From Pseudomonadota bacterium (GTDB taxonomy: Bacteria; Pseudomonadota; Gammaproteobacteria; Steroidobacterales; Steroidobacteraceae), in assembly GCA_021780475.1 (NCBI GenBank), contig JAJXYR010000214.1:1-42658 (forward strand): 42,658 nucleotides of DNA, given 5' to 3'. Both the position numbers and the translations under genes were made by a program. Shown piece by piece: positions 29,061-38,794 of the stretch. Under the pieces are notes generated by a model. That model was not told the origin of the DNA. It worked only from the letters and a program-made list of their open reading frames with translations, and ran no database searches. The stretch's first letter is position 1, and every line of letters starts with the position of its first letter.

Positions 29061-30323
29061 TCAGGCGACCGCGCTGATCGTCGGGTCGAGGTCGGCCAGC
29101 AATTCGTCGGCCGAGGCATAGCGTTCCTCGGGCCGCTTGGCCATCAACCGGTTCAACAGCGCCTGTTGCGCCGCTGCGGACGCGGGCAAGGTCGGGATCG
29201 GCGCGCTGCCGTGCTGGGCCATGATGGCCACCGCGCTGCGCCCCAGATAGGGCTTCCGGCCGGTGAGCATCTCGTAGAACATCACACCGAGGCTGTACAG
29301 GTCGGTGCGCGCATCGACTCTCTGGCCCTGTGCCTGTTCCGGGCTGATGTAGTAGGGCGATCCGAGCACCTGGCCCGCGCCCGTCATCGAGATCTCGTCG
29401 ATGGAGCGCCGCGCGAGACCGAAGTCGATCAACACGGGCGCGTTGTCCTCGCGCAGCATCACGTTCGCGGGCTTCAGGTCGCGGTGCAGGATGCCGAAGA
29501 CGTGGATGACCCGCAGAGCCTCGGCGATCGAGCGCAGGTAATAAAGGCTCTCTTCGGTGGTCAAGGGATTGCGCAGCCGGTCGCGCAGGTCCCCGCAGGG
29601 GAAATATTCCATTGCCAGGTAGAGGTGCTGCGGCCGGCTGCCGAAGTCGTAGATCTCGGCAATGGCGCGATGCGCGACGCTGGAGATGATCTCGTATTCC
29701 CGCTGGAACCGCTCCGCATCCTCCAGTTCCCGCGGGCTCGAGCCGCGATGCATGACCTTCAACACGACGTTGCGCCGCAAGCGTTCGGCCCGCGCCAGGT
29801 ATACCGAGGAGAAGTTGCTCGTCGACAACTCCTTGATGACGGTGTAGCCGGGCACGTCGATGAACGGCGGATCGGAGTCGTTGGCGCCGAGCAACGCCGC
29901 CTCGCGAGCCGCTTCGGCGCGCCGCGCGTGCGCTTCGGCGATGGCCGCGAGCAGCGCGTCGCGCGTCAGGCGCGCGAGCGGCAGGTAGTCCCTGGCGCCG
30001 CTCTTGAGCGCCTTCACCGCCGACAGTTCATCGCCGTTCTCGGCGAGCACGATGCAATGAAGCGTGGGCCGCAGCTGCAGCCACTCGCGCATCGTGGCGA
30101 GACCGTGGGTCGCCGCCCCCTCGCTGCCGAAATCGATCTGCAGGACGAGCGCGTCCGGTTCCCCGGCCTCGAGTGCGCGCGTGCGCGTCGCGATGTCCCC
30201 CGGTGCCACGGTCGTCACCCGCGCGACCGGCCAATGGCTGGTTACATGGTGTGTGAGCCATTGCTGGCGCTTCGTGTCGCTGCCGACGAAGATCAGGTTG
30301 GGCATGTCTGGCTGGACGGTCAT
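29061..30323 (-). CDS. Receiver-fused Hanks-type Ser/Thr protein kinase
   Basis: A 420-residue cytosolic kinase. The first 130 residues have the receiver pattern: Asp16 after the first strand, Asp64 (VLQIDFGSE) at the phospho-acceptor position, and GARDYLPLARL, where the conserved lysine is replaced by leucine or alanine. The kinase domain (about 158-415) has Lys189, Glu209 in helix C, HRDLKPAN with Asp282 and Asn287, and DFG at 300-302, so catalysis should be possible. The glycine loop (ELSTSNFSSVYLA, 165-177) lacks all its glycines. No transmembrane segment or PASTA-type sensor follows. The start could also be the ATG at 30305. It is divergent from degP and upstream of the CheA-like gene. 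Confidence 0.85.
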   Translation of the reverse strand: MTVQPDMPNLIFVGSDTKRQQWLTHHVTSHWPVARVTTVAPGDIATRTRALEAGEPDALVLQIDFGSEGAATHGLATMREWLQLRPTLHCIVLAENGDELSAVKALKSGARDYLPLARLTRDALLAAIAEAHARRAEAAREAALLGANDSDPPFIDVPGYTVIKELSTSNFSSVYLARAERLRRNVVLKVMHRGSSPRELEDAERFQREYEIISSVAHRAIAEIYDFGSRPQHLYLAMEYFPCGDLRDRLRNPLTTEESLYYLRSIAEALRVIHVFGILHRDLKPANVMLREDNAPVLIDFGLARRSIDEISMTGAGQVLGSPYYISPEQAQGQRVDARTDLYSLGVMFYEMLTGRKPYLGRSAVAIMAQHGSAPIPTLPASAAAQQALLNRLMAKRPEERYASADELLADLDPTISAVA

Positions 30324-30424
30324 GGCATTGGATTCGATCGGCCGCTCACCCCTGCGTGCGGGGCGTCAATACATAATCTAACGCCTGCTTCATGAAAAAA
30401 ATGCGCGTGGGTTCGCGAAAATAT

Positions 30425-30453
30425 GAAACCAATCGGCCCCGCGGCCGGTCTGT
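30425..30453 (+). promoter_or_regulatory. Weak sigma-E-like promoter before degP
   Basis: GAAACC (30425-30430) and TCTGT (30449-30453) resemble the GAACTT and TCTGA boxes of envelope-stress promoters, which drive degP in E. coli, but the spacer is 18 bases and each box departs from consensus. The 172-base region also has to serve the divergent Ser/Thr kinase gene. Confidence 0.2.
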
Positions 30454-30495
30454 AGGAGTGCTTCGGACAACACCTTACGGAAGGGGCGCATACCA

Positions 30496-31923
30496 ATGGG
30501 TAGTATCAGAACTTGGACGCTCGCCGCCATGGCGTGCATTTTGGTGGGGGTCGTGCATCAGCGATCCGCCGCTTTCGCCGGTACGTTGTCGCCCGCCGCG
30601 GTCGCGCCGGCCCCGGAAGTCACCGGGCTGCCGGATTTCTCGTCGCTGGTTGCGCGAAACGGGCCTTCGGTCGTGAACATCAGCGTAATCGAAAAGCGGC
30701 GCGCGCCGACGATGCCGCAGTGGAGCGGCGGTGACGACAATCCGCTGTCGCAGTTCTTCCGCCAGTTTCAGCAAGCCCCGCAAAACATGCCGCCGGAACG
30801 GGCGATCGGTTCCGGATTCATCGTCAGCCCCGACGGCTACATTCTCACCAACGCGCACGTCGTCAATGGCGCATCCCGGGTCACGGTGAAACTCACCGAC
30901 CGTCGCGAATTTCCCGCCAAGGTCATCGGACTCGACAAGCGCAGCGACGTCGCGCTGCTCAAGATCGCCGCGACCGGCCTGCCGGCGGTGCGCTTCGGCG
31001 ATCCGTCGAAGATCAAGCCCGGCCAATGGGTGGTCGCGATCGGCTCGCCGTTCGGTTTCGAGAACACGGTGACCGCGGGCGTCGTCAGCGCCACGGCGCG
31101 GGCGCTGCCGGGGGAGGATAATTACGTTCCCTTCATCCAGACCGACGCGGCGGTGAATCCCGGAAATTCCGGCGGACCGCTGTTCAACATGAACGGCGAG
31201 GTCATCGGCATCAATTCGCAGATCTACAGCCGCACCGGCGGATTCATGGGCATGTCGTTCGCGATTCCGATCGATATCGCCATGAACGTCAAGGACCAGT
31301 TGATGCGCACCGGCACCGTGCGCCGCAGCCGCATCGGCGTGGAGGTCCAGGACGTCAACCAGTCGCTCGCCGAGTCCTTCGGGCTCGGCCGTCCCCATGG
31401 CGCCCTGATCAGCGGCGTCGATCCGAAGGGTCCGGGAAAGACCGCCGGCTTGCGGCCTGGCGATGTCATCACGAGCGTCAACGGAAGGCAGATCCAGCGT
31501 TCGCTCGACCTGCCGACGATCATCGCGGCGCTGACGCCGGGATCGGTCGCGCACCTCGGCATCTGGCGTGATCACAAGGGCATCGAGGTCGATGTGCGCA
31601 CGGTCCTGTTACAGGACCATTCGACCGAACTGGCGCGCAGCGGCGCCACCGACGGCGCCGGCAAGCTCGGTATCGCGGTGCGCGAACTCAATCCCGACGA
31701 ACGCCAGCAGATGCACACCCAAGGCCACTTGGTGATCGAGGCGGTCTCGGGACCGGCCTTGACGGCCGGGTTGCAGGCCGGTGACGTCGTTTTGGGGGTC
31801 AACGGCCGTCATGTCGACACGATCGCTCAGTTGCGGCACGAGGTGGATCGCTCGGGCCACAGCGTGGCGCTGTTGATTCAGCGCGACAATGCACAGATTT
31901 ACGTGCCGATCGACCTAGGGTGA
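30496..31923 (+). CDS. degP: Periplasmic serine protease DegP/HtrA (MucD-like)
   Basis: A 475-residue periplasmic protease-chaperone that degrades misfolded envelope proteins. Signal peptide about 1-28. The trypsin-like domain has the catalytic triad His121 (LTNAHVV), Asp151 (RSDVALLKI) and Ser225 (GNSGGPL). A Q-rich LA-loop ([13 protein letters not shown]) precedes it, and two PDZ domains follow (about 290-375 and 395-470), so it is the DegP/DegQ/MucD type rather than single-PDZ DegS. The ATG at 30496 is preceded by GGAAGGGG. A strong hairpin stands just after the stop. Naming as degP versus mucD or degQ is uncertain. Confidence 0.93.
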   Translation: MGSIRTWTLAAMACILVGVVHQRSAAFAGTLSPAAVAPAPEVTGLPDFSSLVARNGPSVVNISVIEKRRAPTMPQWSGGDDNPLSQFFRQFQQAPQNMPPERAIGSGFIVSPDGYILTNAHVVNGASRVTVKLTDRREFPAKVIGLDKRSDVALLKIAATGLPAVRFGDPSKIKPGQWVVAIGSPFGFENTVTAGVVSATARALPGEDNYVPFIQTDAAVNPGNSGGPLFNMNGEVIGINSQIYSRTGGFMGMSFAIPIDIAMNVKDQLMRTGTVRRSRIGVEVQDVNQSLAESFGLGRPHGALISGVDPKGPGKTAGLRPGDVITSVNGRQIQRSLDLPTIIAALTPGSVAHLGIWRDHKGIEVDVRTVLLQDHSTELARSGATDGAGKLGIAVRELNPDERQQMHTQGHLVIEAVSGPALTAGLQAGDVVLGVNGRHVDTIAQLRHEVDRSGHSVALLIQRDNAQIYVPIDLG

Positions 31924-31933
31924 GCGGTCCAAT

Positions 31934-31961
31934 CCCCCGGCCGGGTGTACTTGGCCGGGGG
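31934..31961 (+). terminator. Hairpin terminator after degP
   Basis: A perfect 9-base-pair stem, CCCCCGGCC (31934-31942) with GGCCGGGGG (31953-31961), and a 10-base loop, 10 bases after the degP stop. Only a loose CTTTAAT follows, so termination strength is uncertain. It lies 20 bases before the ygiQ-like start. Confidence 0.5.
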
Positions 31962-31981
31962 AATCCGCTTTAATCGCGGCG

Positions 31982-34156
31982 ATGCAGACCGCCTCGCCGC
32001 TTTTCCTTCCCCCGGCGCGCACCGCCGCGCCCTTCCTGCCGATGAGCCGTGCCGAGATGGATGCGCTCGGCTGGGACCAATGCGACGTCATCGTGGTCAC
32101 GGGCGACGCGTACGTGGATCATCCGAGCTTCGGCATGGCCATCGTCGGGCGGGTGCTCGAGGCGGCCGGATTCCGCGTCGGGATCATCGCGCAGCCGGAC
32201 TGGCACAGCGCGGATGCCTTTCGCGCGCTCGGCGAGCCACGGCTGTTCTTCGGTGTGACCGGCGGGAACATGGACTCCCTGGTCAACCGTTACACTTCCG
32301 ATCGGCGCGTCCGCAGCGACGACGCCTACACGCCGGGCGGGCAGGGCGGGCGGCGGCCCGACCGCTCGGTGATCGTCTATTCCCAGCGGCTGCGCGAGGC
32401 TTACCGCCGGGCGCCGATCGTGATCGGCGGGATCGAGGCGAGTCTGCGGCGCATCGCGCACTTCGATTATTGGTCGGATGAGGTCCGCCGCTCCGTGATC
32501 GTCGATGCGCAGGCGGATTTGCTGGTCTTCGGCAACGCGGAGCGGCAAATCCTCGAGATCGCGAGGCGCTTGGACCAAGGCGAGTCGATCGCGCAGATTT
32601 CCGATTTGCGCGGCACGGCGTTTCTGAGGCGCGAGCGGCGCGAGGGCTGGATCGAGATCGATTCGAGCGATCTGGACGACGTGGGCCCGCTGAATCCGCC
32701 GCAAGACCCCTATGCGGTCACAGCCTTCGGGTCGGGCGCCGCAGCCCCTGGCGCGGCGCCTGCGGCCGCTGCGGCCCCCGTCGACGTGGTCAGGCGCCGG
32801 CGCGACGTGCCGAACGCCGACCGCGGCCGCAGCGTGATCCGGATCCCGGCATACGAAGCCGTCCGGACCGATCCCGTGCTGTACGCGCACGCCTCGCGCG
32901 TGCTGCACCTGGAGTCGAATCCCGGCAACGCGCGCGCGCTGGTGCAGCGCCACGGCGGCCTGGATGTATGGCTCAATCCGCCGCCGCTGCCGCTGTCGAC
33001 CGCCGAAATGGACGCGGTCTACGAATTGCCGTACGCGCGCCGGCCGCACCCGGCCTATGGCGACGCGAAAATACCCGCGTACCACATGATCAAATTCTCG
33101 GTCGCGATCCAGCGCGGCTGTTTTGGCGGATGCACGTTTTGTTCGATCACCGAGCATGAGGGCCGGATCATCCAGAGCCGGTCCGAGGACTCGGTGATCC
33201 GGGAAATCGAGACGATACGCGACCGCGTGCCCGGATTTACCGGGGTCATTTCCGATCTTGGCGGGCCGACGGCGAACATGTACCGCCTGCATTGCAAGAG
33301 TCCGGAGATCGAATCGGCCTGCAGGCGGCCTTCCTGCGTCTATCCGGGCGTTTGTCCGAACCTGAACACGGATCATGCGCCGTTGATCCGCCTGTACCGG
33401 CGCGCCCGTGCGGTCGCGGGCGTGAAGAAGATATTGATCGCCTCCGGCGTGCGCTACGACCTGGCGATCGAGTCCCCGGATTACGTGAAGGAACTGGCGA
33501 CGCATCATACCGGCGGATACCTGAAAATCGCCCCGGAGGCGATCGGCGAGGGCCCGTTGTCGAAGATGATGAAGCCGGGGGTCGGCAGCTATTACCGCTT
33601 CAAGGAATTGTTCGACCGTTATTCGCGCGAGGCCGGCAAGGAACAGTACTTGATTCCGTATTTCATCGCGGCGCATCCCGGCACCCGCGACCAGGACATG
33701 CTGGACCTTGCGATCTGGCTGAAAAAGAACGGCTTCCGGGCCGATCAAGTGCAGGCGTTCCTGCCGTCGCCGATGGCGACGGCGACGGCCATGTACCATT
33801 CGGGCAAGAACCCGCTGAAACGGGTGTCGCGCGTCGGCGGCGAGGTCATCGTGCCGAAAGGCACGAAGGTGCGCCGGCTGCACAAGGCGTTCCTGCGTTA
33901 TCACGATCCGGACAATTGGCCATTGCTGCGCGACGCGCTGAAGCGGCTCGGCCGCGCCGACCTGATCGGCAACGGCAAGCAGCACCTTGTGCCGGCCTAC
34001 CAGCCATTGCGCGGTTCACGGCCGCCGGCTGCAAGGCCGCCCGCTGGGCGTCCGGCCGGCGCGGCGCAGCGGTTCCGGACCCAGCATACGGGCCTGCCGC
34101 CGGCGGGGACGGCGCGCCGTCCCGGGGCGAAGCGCCGGGGTGAACGGCCGCTCTGA
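31982..34156 (+). CDS. ygiQ: YgiQ-family radical SAM protein
   Basis: A 724-residue radical S-adenosylmethionine protein. The N-terminal region (about 20-370, [29 protein letters not shown]) is the YgiQ-specific domain. The 4Fe-4S cluster cysteines are Cys380, Cys384 and Cys387 (CFGGCTFC). The radical SAM barrel follows, with PCGP-like elements replaced by family-specific sequence such as [19 protein letters not shown]. The C-terminal 60 residues are Pro/Arg/Ala-rich and look disordered. The family is widespread but its reaction is unknown to me. It is convergent with the xdhC-like gene, with only two bases between the stops. Confidence 0.93.
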   Translation: MQTASPLFLPPARTAAPFLPMSRAEMDALGWDQCDVIVVTGDAYVDHPSFGMAIVGRVLEAAGFRVGIIAQPDWHSADAFRALGEPRLFFGVTGGNMDSLVNRYTSDRRVRSDDAYTPGGQGGRRPDRSVIVYSQRLREAYRRAPIVIGGIEASLRRIAHFDYWSDEVRRSVIVDAQADLLVFGNAERQILEIARRLDQGESIAQISDLRGTAFLRRERREGWIEIDSSDLDDVGPLNPPQDPYAVTAFGSGAAAPGAAPAAAAAPVDVVRRRRDVPNADRGRSVIRIPAYEAVRTDPVLYAHASRVLHLESNPGNARALVQRHGGLDVWLNPPPLPLSTAEMDAVYELPYARRPHPAYGDAKIPAYHMIKFSVAIQRGCFGGCTFCSITEHEGRIIQSRSEDSVIREIETIRDRVPGFTGVISDLGGPTANMYRLHCKSPEIESACRRPSCVYPGVCPNLNTDHAPLIRLYRRARAVAGVKKILIASGVRYDLAIESPDYVKELATHHTGGYLKIAPEAIGEGPLSKMMKPGVGSYYRFKELFDRYSREAGKEQYLIPYFIAAHPGTRDQDMLDLAIWLKKNGFRADQVQAFLPSPMATATAMYHSGKNPLKRVSRVGGEVIVPKGTKVRRLHKAFLRYHDPDNWPLLRDALKRLGRADLIGNGKQHLVPAYQPLRGSRPPAARPPAGRPAGAAQRFRTQHTGLPPAGTARRPGAKRRGERPL

Positions 34157-34158
34157 GA

Positions 34159-35217
34159 CTAGACGAACGGTCCGCCGCTGCGGCCGGCGAGCACCGCCTG
34201 GATCTGGGCAATGATTGCAAGCGCGATCGCTTCGGGCGAGGACGCGCCGATGTCGAGCCCGGCCGGTCCATGGAGACGCGCGCCAATGCCGCGCAGGGTT
34301 TCGCCCACGTCATGGAACAGCCGCTGCCTGCGGGCCGCCGGTCCCAGCAAGCCGATGTACTGCGGCGCCCGTTGCGCGAGCCAGCGCAGGTATTCGGCGT
34401 CCGCGGCGAGATGGTGACTCATGACGACGGCGGCGTCGAAGTGCCTGTCCCGCAGCCGTTCGGCCGCCTCTTCCGGCCGGGCGCAGACCACCTGTGCCGC
34501 GCCGGGGAAAGCGGCCGCCGTCGCGAACGCCGGACGATGATCGAACACCGTCACGCGCCAGCCGAGCGCGGCGGCAAAGCGGTGTACCGGGATCGCATCC
34601 GGTCCGGCGCCGCACAGCAGGAGGCTGGTCGGCAGCACGACGGGCGCGACGAACACCTCCAGTTCGCGTCCGTCGAACGGCAGTTTGCGCAAATCGCCGC
34701 GCCGCGACGGCGCCCCGGCGGCAATCCGCGCCAGCATGTCGCCGAGGCGGCTGTTCGGTGCGACGCCGGCAAAGCCGTGCGCGCCAAGTTCCTCCGCACG
34801 CGCCTCGCCGCCGACGACCGTCGCGACCACGCCGGTCGAGCCCGACTGCAGGCAGCCGCGCAGGTAGCGCATCAATTCGTACTCCGGCGGCCGGATCGGC
34901 TCCAGCCAGACGTCCATCGCGCCTTCGCAGCCCATGCCGATGCCGAACACCGGATCGTCGGACACCCGGGTGTCGAAGGCAATGCGCTGCGGCCGGTCGA
35001 GCGCCAACACCCGCGCGGCACGCTCCCGCAGGTCCGCCTCCAGGCAGCCGCCGCTCAATATTCCGCTCGCGCCGCCGTCCGGGTCGATCAGGACGCGCGC
35101 CCCGGTCTTGGCATAAGTCGAGCCCGCGGTCGCGAGCACCGTCGCCATGACCAAGGGCGGCGAGCGGCCCTCGACCTCGGCGAAGAAGCGGGCGAGGCCG
35201 CTCAGTGAATCGTCCAT
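34159..35217 (-). CDS. XdhC/CoxI-family protein
   Basis: A 352-residue protein of the XdhC family, chaperones that carry and help sulfurate the molybdenum cofactor and insert it into xanthine dehydrogenase-type enzymes. The N-terminal XdhC_CoxI domain (about 10-80, LATAGSTYAKTGARVLI, GILSGGCLEADL) and the C-terminal Rossmann-like domain (LLLCGAGPDA near 200, then MSHHLAADAEYLRWL, YIGLLGP) are both present, so it is full length. No molybdenum enzyme or cofactor gene is in the window, so its client lies elsewhere. It is divergent from the thr cluster across a 150-base gap. Confidence 0.88.
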   Translation of the reverse strand: MDDSLSGLARFFAEVEGRSPPLVMATVLATAGSTYAKTGARVLIDPDGGASGILSGGCLEADLRERAARVLALDRPQRIAFDTRVSDDPVFGIGMGCEGAMDVWLEPIRPPEYELMRYLRGCLQSGSTGVVATVVGGEARAEELGAHGFAGVAPNSRLGDMLARIAAGAPSRRGDLRKLPFDGRELEVFVAPVVLPTSLLLCGAGPDAIPVHRFAAALGWRVTVFDHRPAFATAAAFPGAAQVVCARPEEAAERLRDRHFDAAVVMSHHLAADAEYLRWLAQRAPQYIGLLGPAARRQRLFHDVGETLRGIGARLHGPAGLDIGASSPEAIALAIIAQIQAVLAGRSGGPFV

Positions 35218-35285
35218 GGCGCACAGTCTAGCGGAATCGCTTGCTTGGCTCCGCCCCCTACGATTAAAGTTCCCGGCTGTCTAAC

Positions 35286-35372
35286 GTGAACCCGCCGCCA
35301 TTCATCCACCCGAGTGAGTTTATGGAAGTGCCGAAAGCGGCCGCCGCGGCGGCGGGCGAGGGCGAGTTATGA
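35286..35372 (+). CDS. Candidate 28-residue ORF coupled to thrA
   Basis: An open frame from GTG 35286 (or ATG 35322, giving 16 residues, MEVPKAAAAAAGEGEL) ends at a TGA that overlaps the thrA ATG (ATGA). It occupies the place of the thr leader peptide but contains no Thr or Ile run, so it is not a thrL-type attenuator. It may be a translational coupling frame or simply untranslated leader. The GAGGGCGAG near its end is also the thrA ribosome-binding site. Coding status is unproven. Confidence 0.25.
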   Translation: MNPPPFIHPSEFMEVPKAAAAAAGEGEL

Positions 35373-37837
35373 ACCAATGGATCGTACATAAATTCGGCGG
35401 CTCCAGCGTCGCCGACGCGAGCTGTTTCCGGCGGGTTGCCGACATCGTCGAGGGTTCCGGCAATCCGCGCGAAGCGGCCGTGCTGTCGGCCTGTCGCGGC
35501 GTCACCGACGGGCTGCTCGGTCTGATCGGTCTCGCGGAACGGGCGGATGGGGACTACGCCGGGGCGCTCGCGGTGCTCGTGCGCCGGCACGTGGAGCTCG
35601 CCGAGGACCTGCTCGGGCCGGTTTCGCGCGACGAGTACGTCGCGAATCTCGAGCGCGACGCCGCCGACATCGCCGGCATGCTGCACACGGTGCGCTTGAT
35701 CCGCACGGCGCCGCTCACGCTGAAGGACGTGATCGCCGGCTACGGCGAAATTTGGTCCACGCGGCTGTTCGCCCCGTTCCTGCGGGAGCGCGGGCGCGCC
35801 GGAACGGTGCAGTGGGTCGATGCGCGCGACGTGGTCGTCGTGGAATGGGGCCCCCTGGGCCCCGTCGTCGACTGGCCGGAGAGCGAACGGCGCATCGCGG
35901 CGCTGGTGCCCGCGGATTTCACAGGAAGGCTCGTGGTGACGGGATTTCTCGCGACGACCCGCAAAGGCATCCATACGACCCTGGGCCGCAACGGCAGCGA
36001 TTTCTCCGGCTCGATCTTCGGGGCGCTTTTGAGCGCCGCGCAGATCCAGATCTGGACCGACGTCGATGGCGTGCTCTCCGCCGATCCGCGTCTCGTTCCC
36101 GACGCCCAGGTCATCGACCAGCTGTCCTACAGCGAGGCGATGGAGCTTGCGTATTTCGGCGCGAAAGTCATCCATCCGCAAACGATGGAGCCCGCGGTGG
36201 CGCGCGACATTCCGATCTACATCCGCAACACCTTCGCGCCGGAGAAACGCGGCACGCTGATCTGCGCCCATCCGACCTCGGTGCTGAAGGTCAAGGGCAT
36301 CACGACGATCGAGCCGGTCGCGCTGATCAACCTCGAGGGCGCCGGCATGATCGGCGTGCCGGGAACCGCGAACCGGCTGTTCGGGGCGCTGCGCGACGCC
36401 GGCATCTCGGTGATCCTGATCTCCCAGGGCAGTTCCGAACATTCCATCTGTTTCGCGATTCCGGCCGCGCAGGCGGTCCGGGCCGAGGAGGCCGTGCGCC
36501 ACGCCTTCGACACGGAGCTGCGCGCCGGCCACATCCAGAGCGTCGACGTCGAACTCGGCATGAGCATCCTCGCGGTCGTCGGCGACGGCATGGCCGGCAC
36601 GCGCGGCGTCGCCGCGCGCGTGTTCGATTCGCTCGCGCGCGCGTCGATCAACGTGCGGGCGATCGCGCAGGGCGCGTCCGAGCGCAACATTTCGGTGGTG
36701 GTCGACGGCGGCGGGGCCGCGAAGGCCTTGCGGGCCGTGCATGCGGGCTTCTATTTGTCGCCGAATACGCTGTCGATCGGCTTGATCGGGCCGGGCACGG
36801 TGGGGTCGGCGCTGCTCGCGCAGATCGCCGGCCAGATCGCGCGTCTGCGCGCGCTCAACGTCGACCTGCGGGTGCGGGGGATCGCCGGTTCGAAGAAAAT
36901 GCTGATCGAGGACGGCGCGATCGACCTCGCGCAGTGGCGCGGGCGGCTCGACGCGGCGGGCGTGCCGCTCGACCTCGCCAAATTCGTCGACGCCGTCCAA
37001 TCCGACTACATTCCGCATACGCTGATCATCGACTGCACCGCGAATGCACAGGTCGCGACCCACTACGAGGAATGGCTCGCGCGCGGCATTCACGTCGTCA
37101 CGCCGAACAAGAAGGCGAACAGCGGCATTCTCGACTATTACCGCGCCTGCCAGGACGCGGCCCGCGCGAGCGGCGCCCACTATCTGTACGAGGCGACCGT
37201 CGGCGCCGGGCTGCCGATCATCCAGACGCTGCGCGACCTGCGCGAGACGGGCGATGACGTCACCAGCATCGAGGGGATTTTCTCCGGCACGCTCGCCTAC
37301 CTGTTCAACGTGTTCGACGGACGCGAGCCCTTCTCGTCCATCGTGCGCACCGCGAAGCAGAAGGGCTACACGGAGCCCGATCCGCGCGACGACCTGTCCG
37401 GCGTGGACGTCGCCCGCAAGCTCATCATCCTCGGCCGCGAGATGGGCCTCACGCTCGAGATGAAGGACGTGCGCGTCGAGGGCCTCGTGCCGAAGGATCT
37501 CGAGAAATGCACCGTGCCCGAGTTCATGGAGCGCCTCGCCGACTTCGACGAGGCGATGGCCGCGAAGTACGCCGCCGCGCGCGCCCGCGGGGAGGTGCTG
37601 CGCTACGTCGGACGCATCGATTCGTCCGGAGCGGCGACGGTCGCGCTGACCAGCATCGACGCCCGGCATTCCTTCGCCAACATCGCGCTGACGGACAACA
37701 TCGTGCGCTTCGCCACGCGGCGGTATTGCGACAACCCGTTGATCGTCCAGGGTCCGGGCGCGGGCCCCGAAGTGACTGCGGGAGGCGTGTTCGCCGATAT
37801 ACTGCGGCTCACCGCGTATCTCGGCGCGCATCTGTAG
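35369..37837 (+). CDS. thrA: Bifunctional aspartokinase / homoserine dehydrogenase
   Basis: An 822-residue fusion enzyme (E. coli ThrA is 820) that catalyses the first and third steps from aspartate to threonine. The aspartokinase domain (about 1-290) begins with VHKFGGSSV, and has TTLGRNGSDFSGS and DVDGVLSADPR. Paired ACT domains (about 310-460, ALINLEGAGMIGVPG, SILAVVGDGMAGTRG) are the threonine-sensing part. The homoserine dehydrogenase begins with GPGTVG at 474-479 and contains NKKANSG, YEATVGAGLPI and GIFSGTLAYLFN. The ATG overlaps the stop of a mini-ORF. thrB follows after 24 bases. Confidence 0.96.
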   Translation: MNQWIVHKFGGSSVADASCFRRVADIVEGSGNPREAAVLSACRGVTDGLLGLIGLAERADGDYAGALAVLVRRHVELAEDLLGPVSRDEYVANLERDAADIAGMLHTVRLIRTAPLTLKDVIAGYGEIWSTRLFAPFLRERGRAGTVQWVDARDVVVVEWGPLGPVVDWPESERRIAALVPADFTGRLVVTGFLATTRKGIHTTLGRNGSDFSGSIFGALLSAAQIQIWTDVDGVLSADPRLVPDAQVIDQLSYSEAMELAYFGAKVIHPQTMEPAVARDIPIYIRNTFAPEKRGTLICAHPTSVLKVKGITTIEPVALINLEGAGMIGVPGTANRLFGALRDAGISVILISQGSSEHSICFAIPAAQAVRAEEAVRHAFDTELRAGHIQSVDVELGMSILAVVGDGMAGTRGVAARVFDSLARASINVRAIAQGASERNISVVVDGGGAAKALRAVHAGFYLSPNTLSIGLIGPGTVGSALLAQIAGQIARLRALNVDLRVRGIAGSKKMLIEDGAIDLAQWRGRLDAAGVPLDLAKFVDAVQSDYIPHTLIIDCTANAQVATHYEEWLARGIHVVTPNKKANSGILDYYRACQDAARASGAHYLYEATVGAGLPIIQTLRDLRETGDDVTSIEGIFSGTLAYLFNVFDGREPFSSIVRTAKQKGYTEPDPRDDLSGVDVARKLIILGREMGLTLEMKDVRVEGLVPKDLEKCTVPEFMERLADFDEAMAAKYAAARARGEVLRYVGRIDSSGAATVALTSIDARHSFANIALTDNIVRFATRRYCDNPLIVQGPGAGPEVTAGGVFADILRLTAYLGAHL

Positions 37838-37861
37838 TCTTGCAAACCTCGAGGAAGACAA

Positions 37862-38794
37862 TTGCTCACTGAAGTCACCGCCTTCGCCCCCGCCACCGTG
37901 GCGAACGTGGCCATCGGATTCGACATCCTCGGTCATACGGTCGAGGCGATCGGCGATCGCGTCCGGCTGCGGCGAATCGCCGACCCGGTCGTGCGCATCG
38001 CGTCCATCGGCGGCATCGCGGGCGCGCTGCCGGTGGAGCCGGAACGGAACACCGCCGGGCGCGCGGTGCAGGCGCTGATCGAGGATCTGAACCTCGGCCA
38101 TGGCTTTGAAATGGAGATCGACAAGGGGGTTCCGCTCGCGTCGGGCCTAGGCGGGTCGGCGGCTTCCGCGGTCGCGGCGGTCGTGGCCGCCAACGCACTG
38201 CTCGCCGAACCGCTGCCGCCGCTGCGTCTGCTCCGTTATGCGATGCAGGGCGAGATCGTCGCGAGCGGCTCCGCCCACCTCGACAACATCGCGCCCAGCC
38301 TGTTCGGCGGCCTGGTGTTGACGGTGGGCATCGATCACCCGCGCATCAAGCGCATCCCCGTGCCCGCGTCCCTGCGCTGCGTGCTCGTGCATCCGCACAT
38401 GCACCTGGGCACGCGCGAGGCGCGCGCGATCCTGAAGACCGACATCAGCCGCTCGGATTTCGTGTGGCAGACCGCGAACCTCGCGGGGTTCATCAGCGGC
38501 TGCTATTCGGACGACCTGGAGATGATCCGCGATTCGTTCAACGACGTGATCATCGAACCGCAAAGGGCTTCGCTGATACCGGGATTCGCCGACGTCAAGC
38601 GCGGTGCGATGGCCGCGGGCGCGCTCGGCTGCTCCATCTCCGGCGCGGGCCCGACGGTGTTCGCGTGGGCGGAGGTGCAGTACGCCGAGGCGGTGCGCGG
38701 CGCGATGGTGGCCGCCTTCACGACGCACGGCCTCGCGTCGGATCAATGGATCTCCGCGATCGAAAACTACGGCGCTAGGGTGGTGAAGGCCTGA
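37862..38794 (+). CDS. thrB: Homoserine kinase
   Basis: A 310-residue GHMP-superfamily kinase (E. coli ThrB is 310) that phosphorylates homoserine with ATP to O-phosphohomoserine. The ATP-binding motif PLASGLGGSAAS starts at residue 91, and the N-terminal AFAPATVANVAIGFD and the C-terminal GCSISGAGPTVFA are family marks. The start is TTG 37862, four bases after a good GAGGAAG ribosome-binding site; no ATG is available nearby in frame. The stop shares one base with the thrC start (TGATG), so the two are translationally coupled. Confidence 0.96.
   Translation: MLTEVTAFAPATVANVAIGFDILGHTVEAIGDRVRLRRIADPVVRIASIGGIAGALPVEPERNTAGRAVQALIEDLNLGHGFEMEIDKGVPLASGLGGSAASAVAAVVAANALLAEPLPPLRLLRYAMQGEIVASGSAHLDNIAPSLFGGLVLTVGIDHPRIKRIPVPASLRCVLVHPHMHLGTREARAILKTDISRSDFVWQTANLAGFISGCYSDDLEMIRDSFNDVIIEPQRASLIPGFADVKRGAMAAGALGCSISGAGPTVFAWAEVQYAEAVRGAMVAAFTTHGLASDQWISAIENYGARVVKA

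Noticed and set aside
31970-33985. 671-codon open frame antisense to the ygiQ-like gene
   Set aside because: Same GC-driven shadow effect; the plus strand has the radical SAM cysteines.
35218-35368. thrL-type attenuator before thrA
   Set aside because: No Thr/Ile-rich leader frame and no terminator hairpin with a T-run.
35264-38101. 945-codon open frame on the minus strand
   Set aside because: It is antisense to thrA and the start of thrB, which have full family motifs; its residues are Arg/His/Asp-rich with no domain, as expected for the mirror frame of GC-rich codons.
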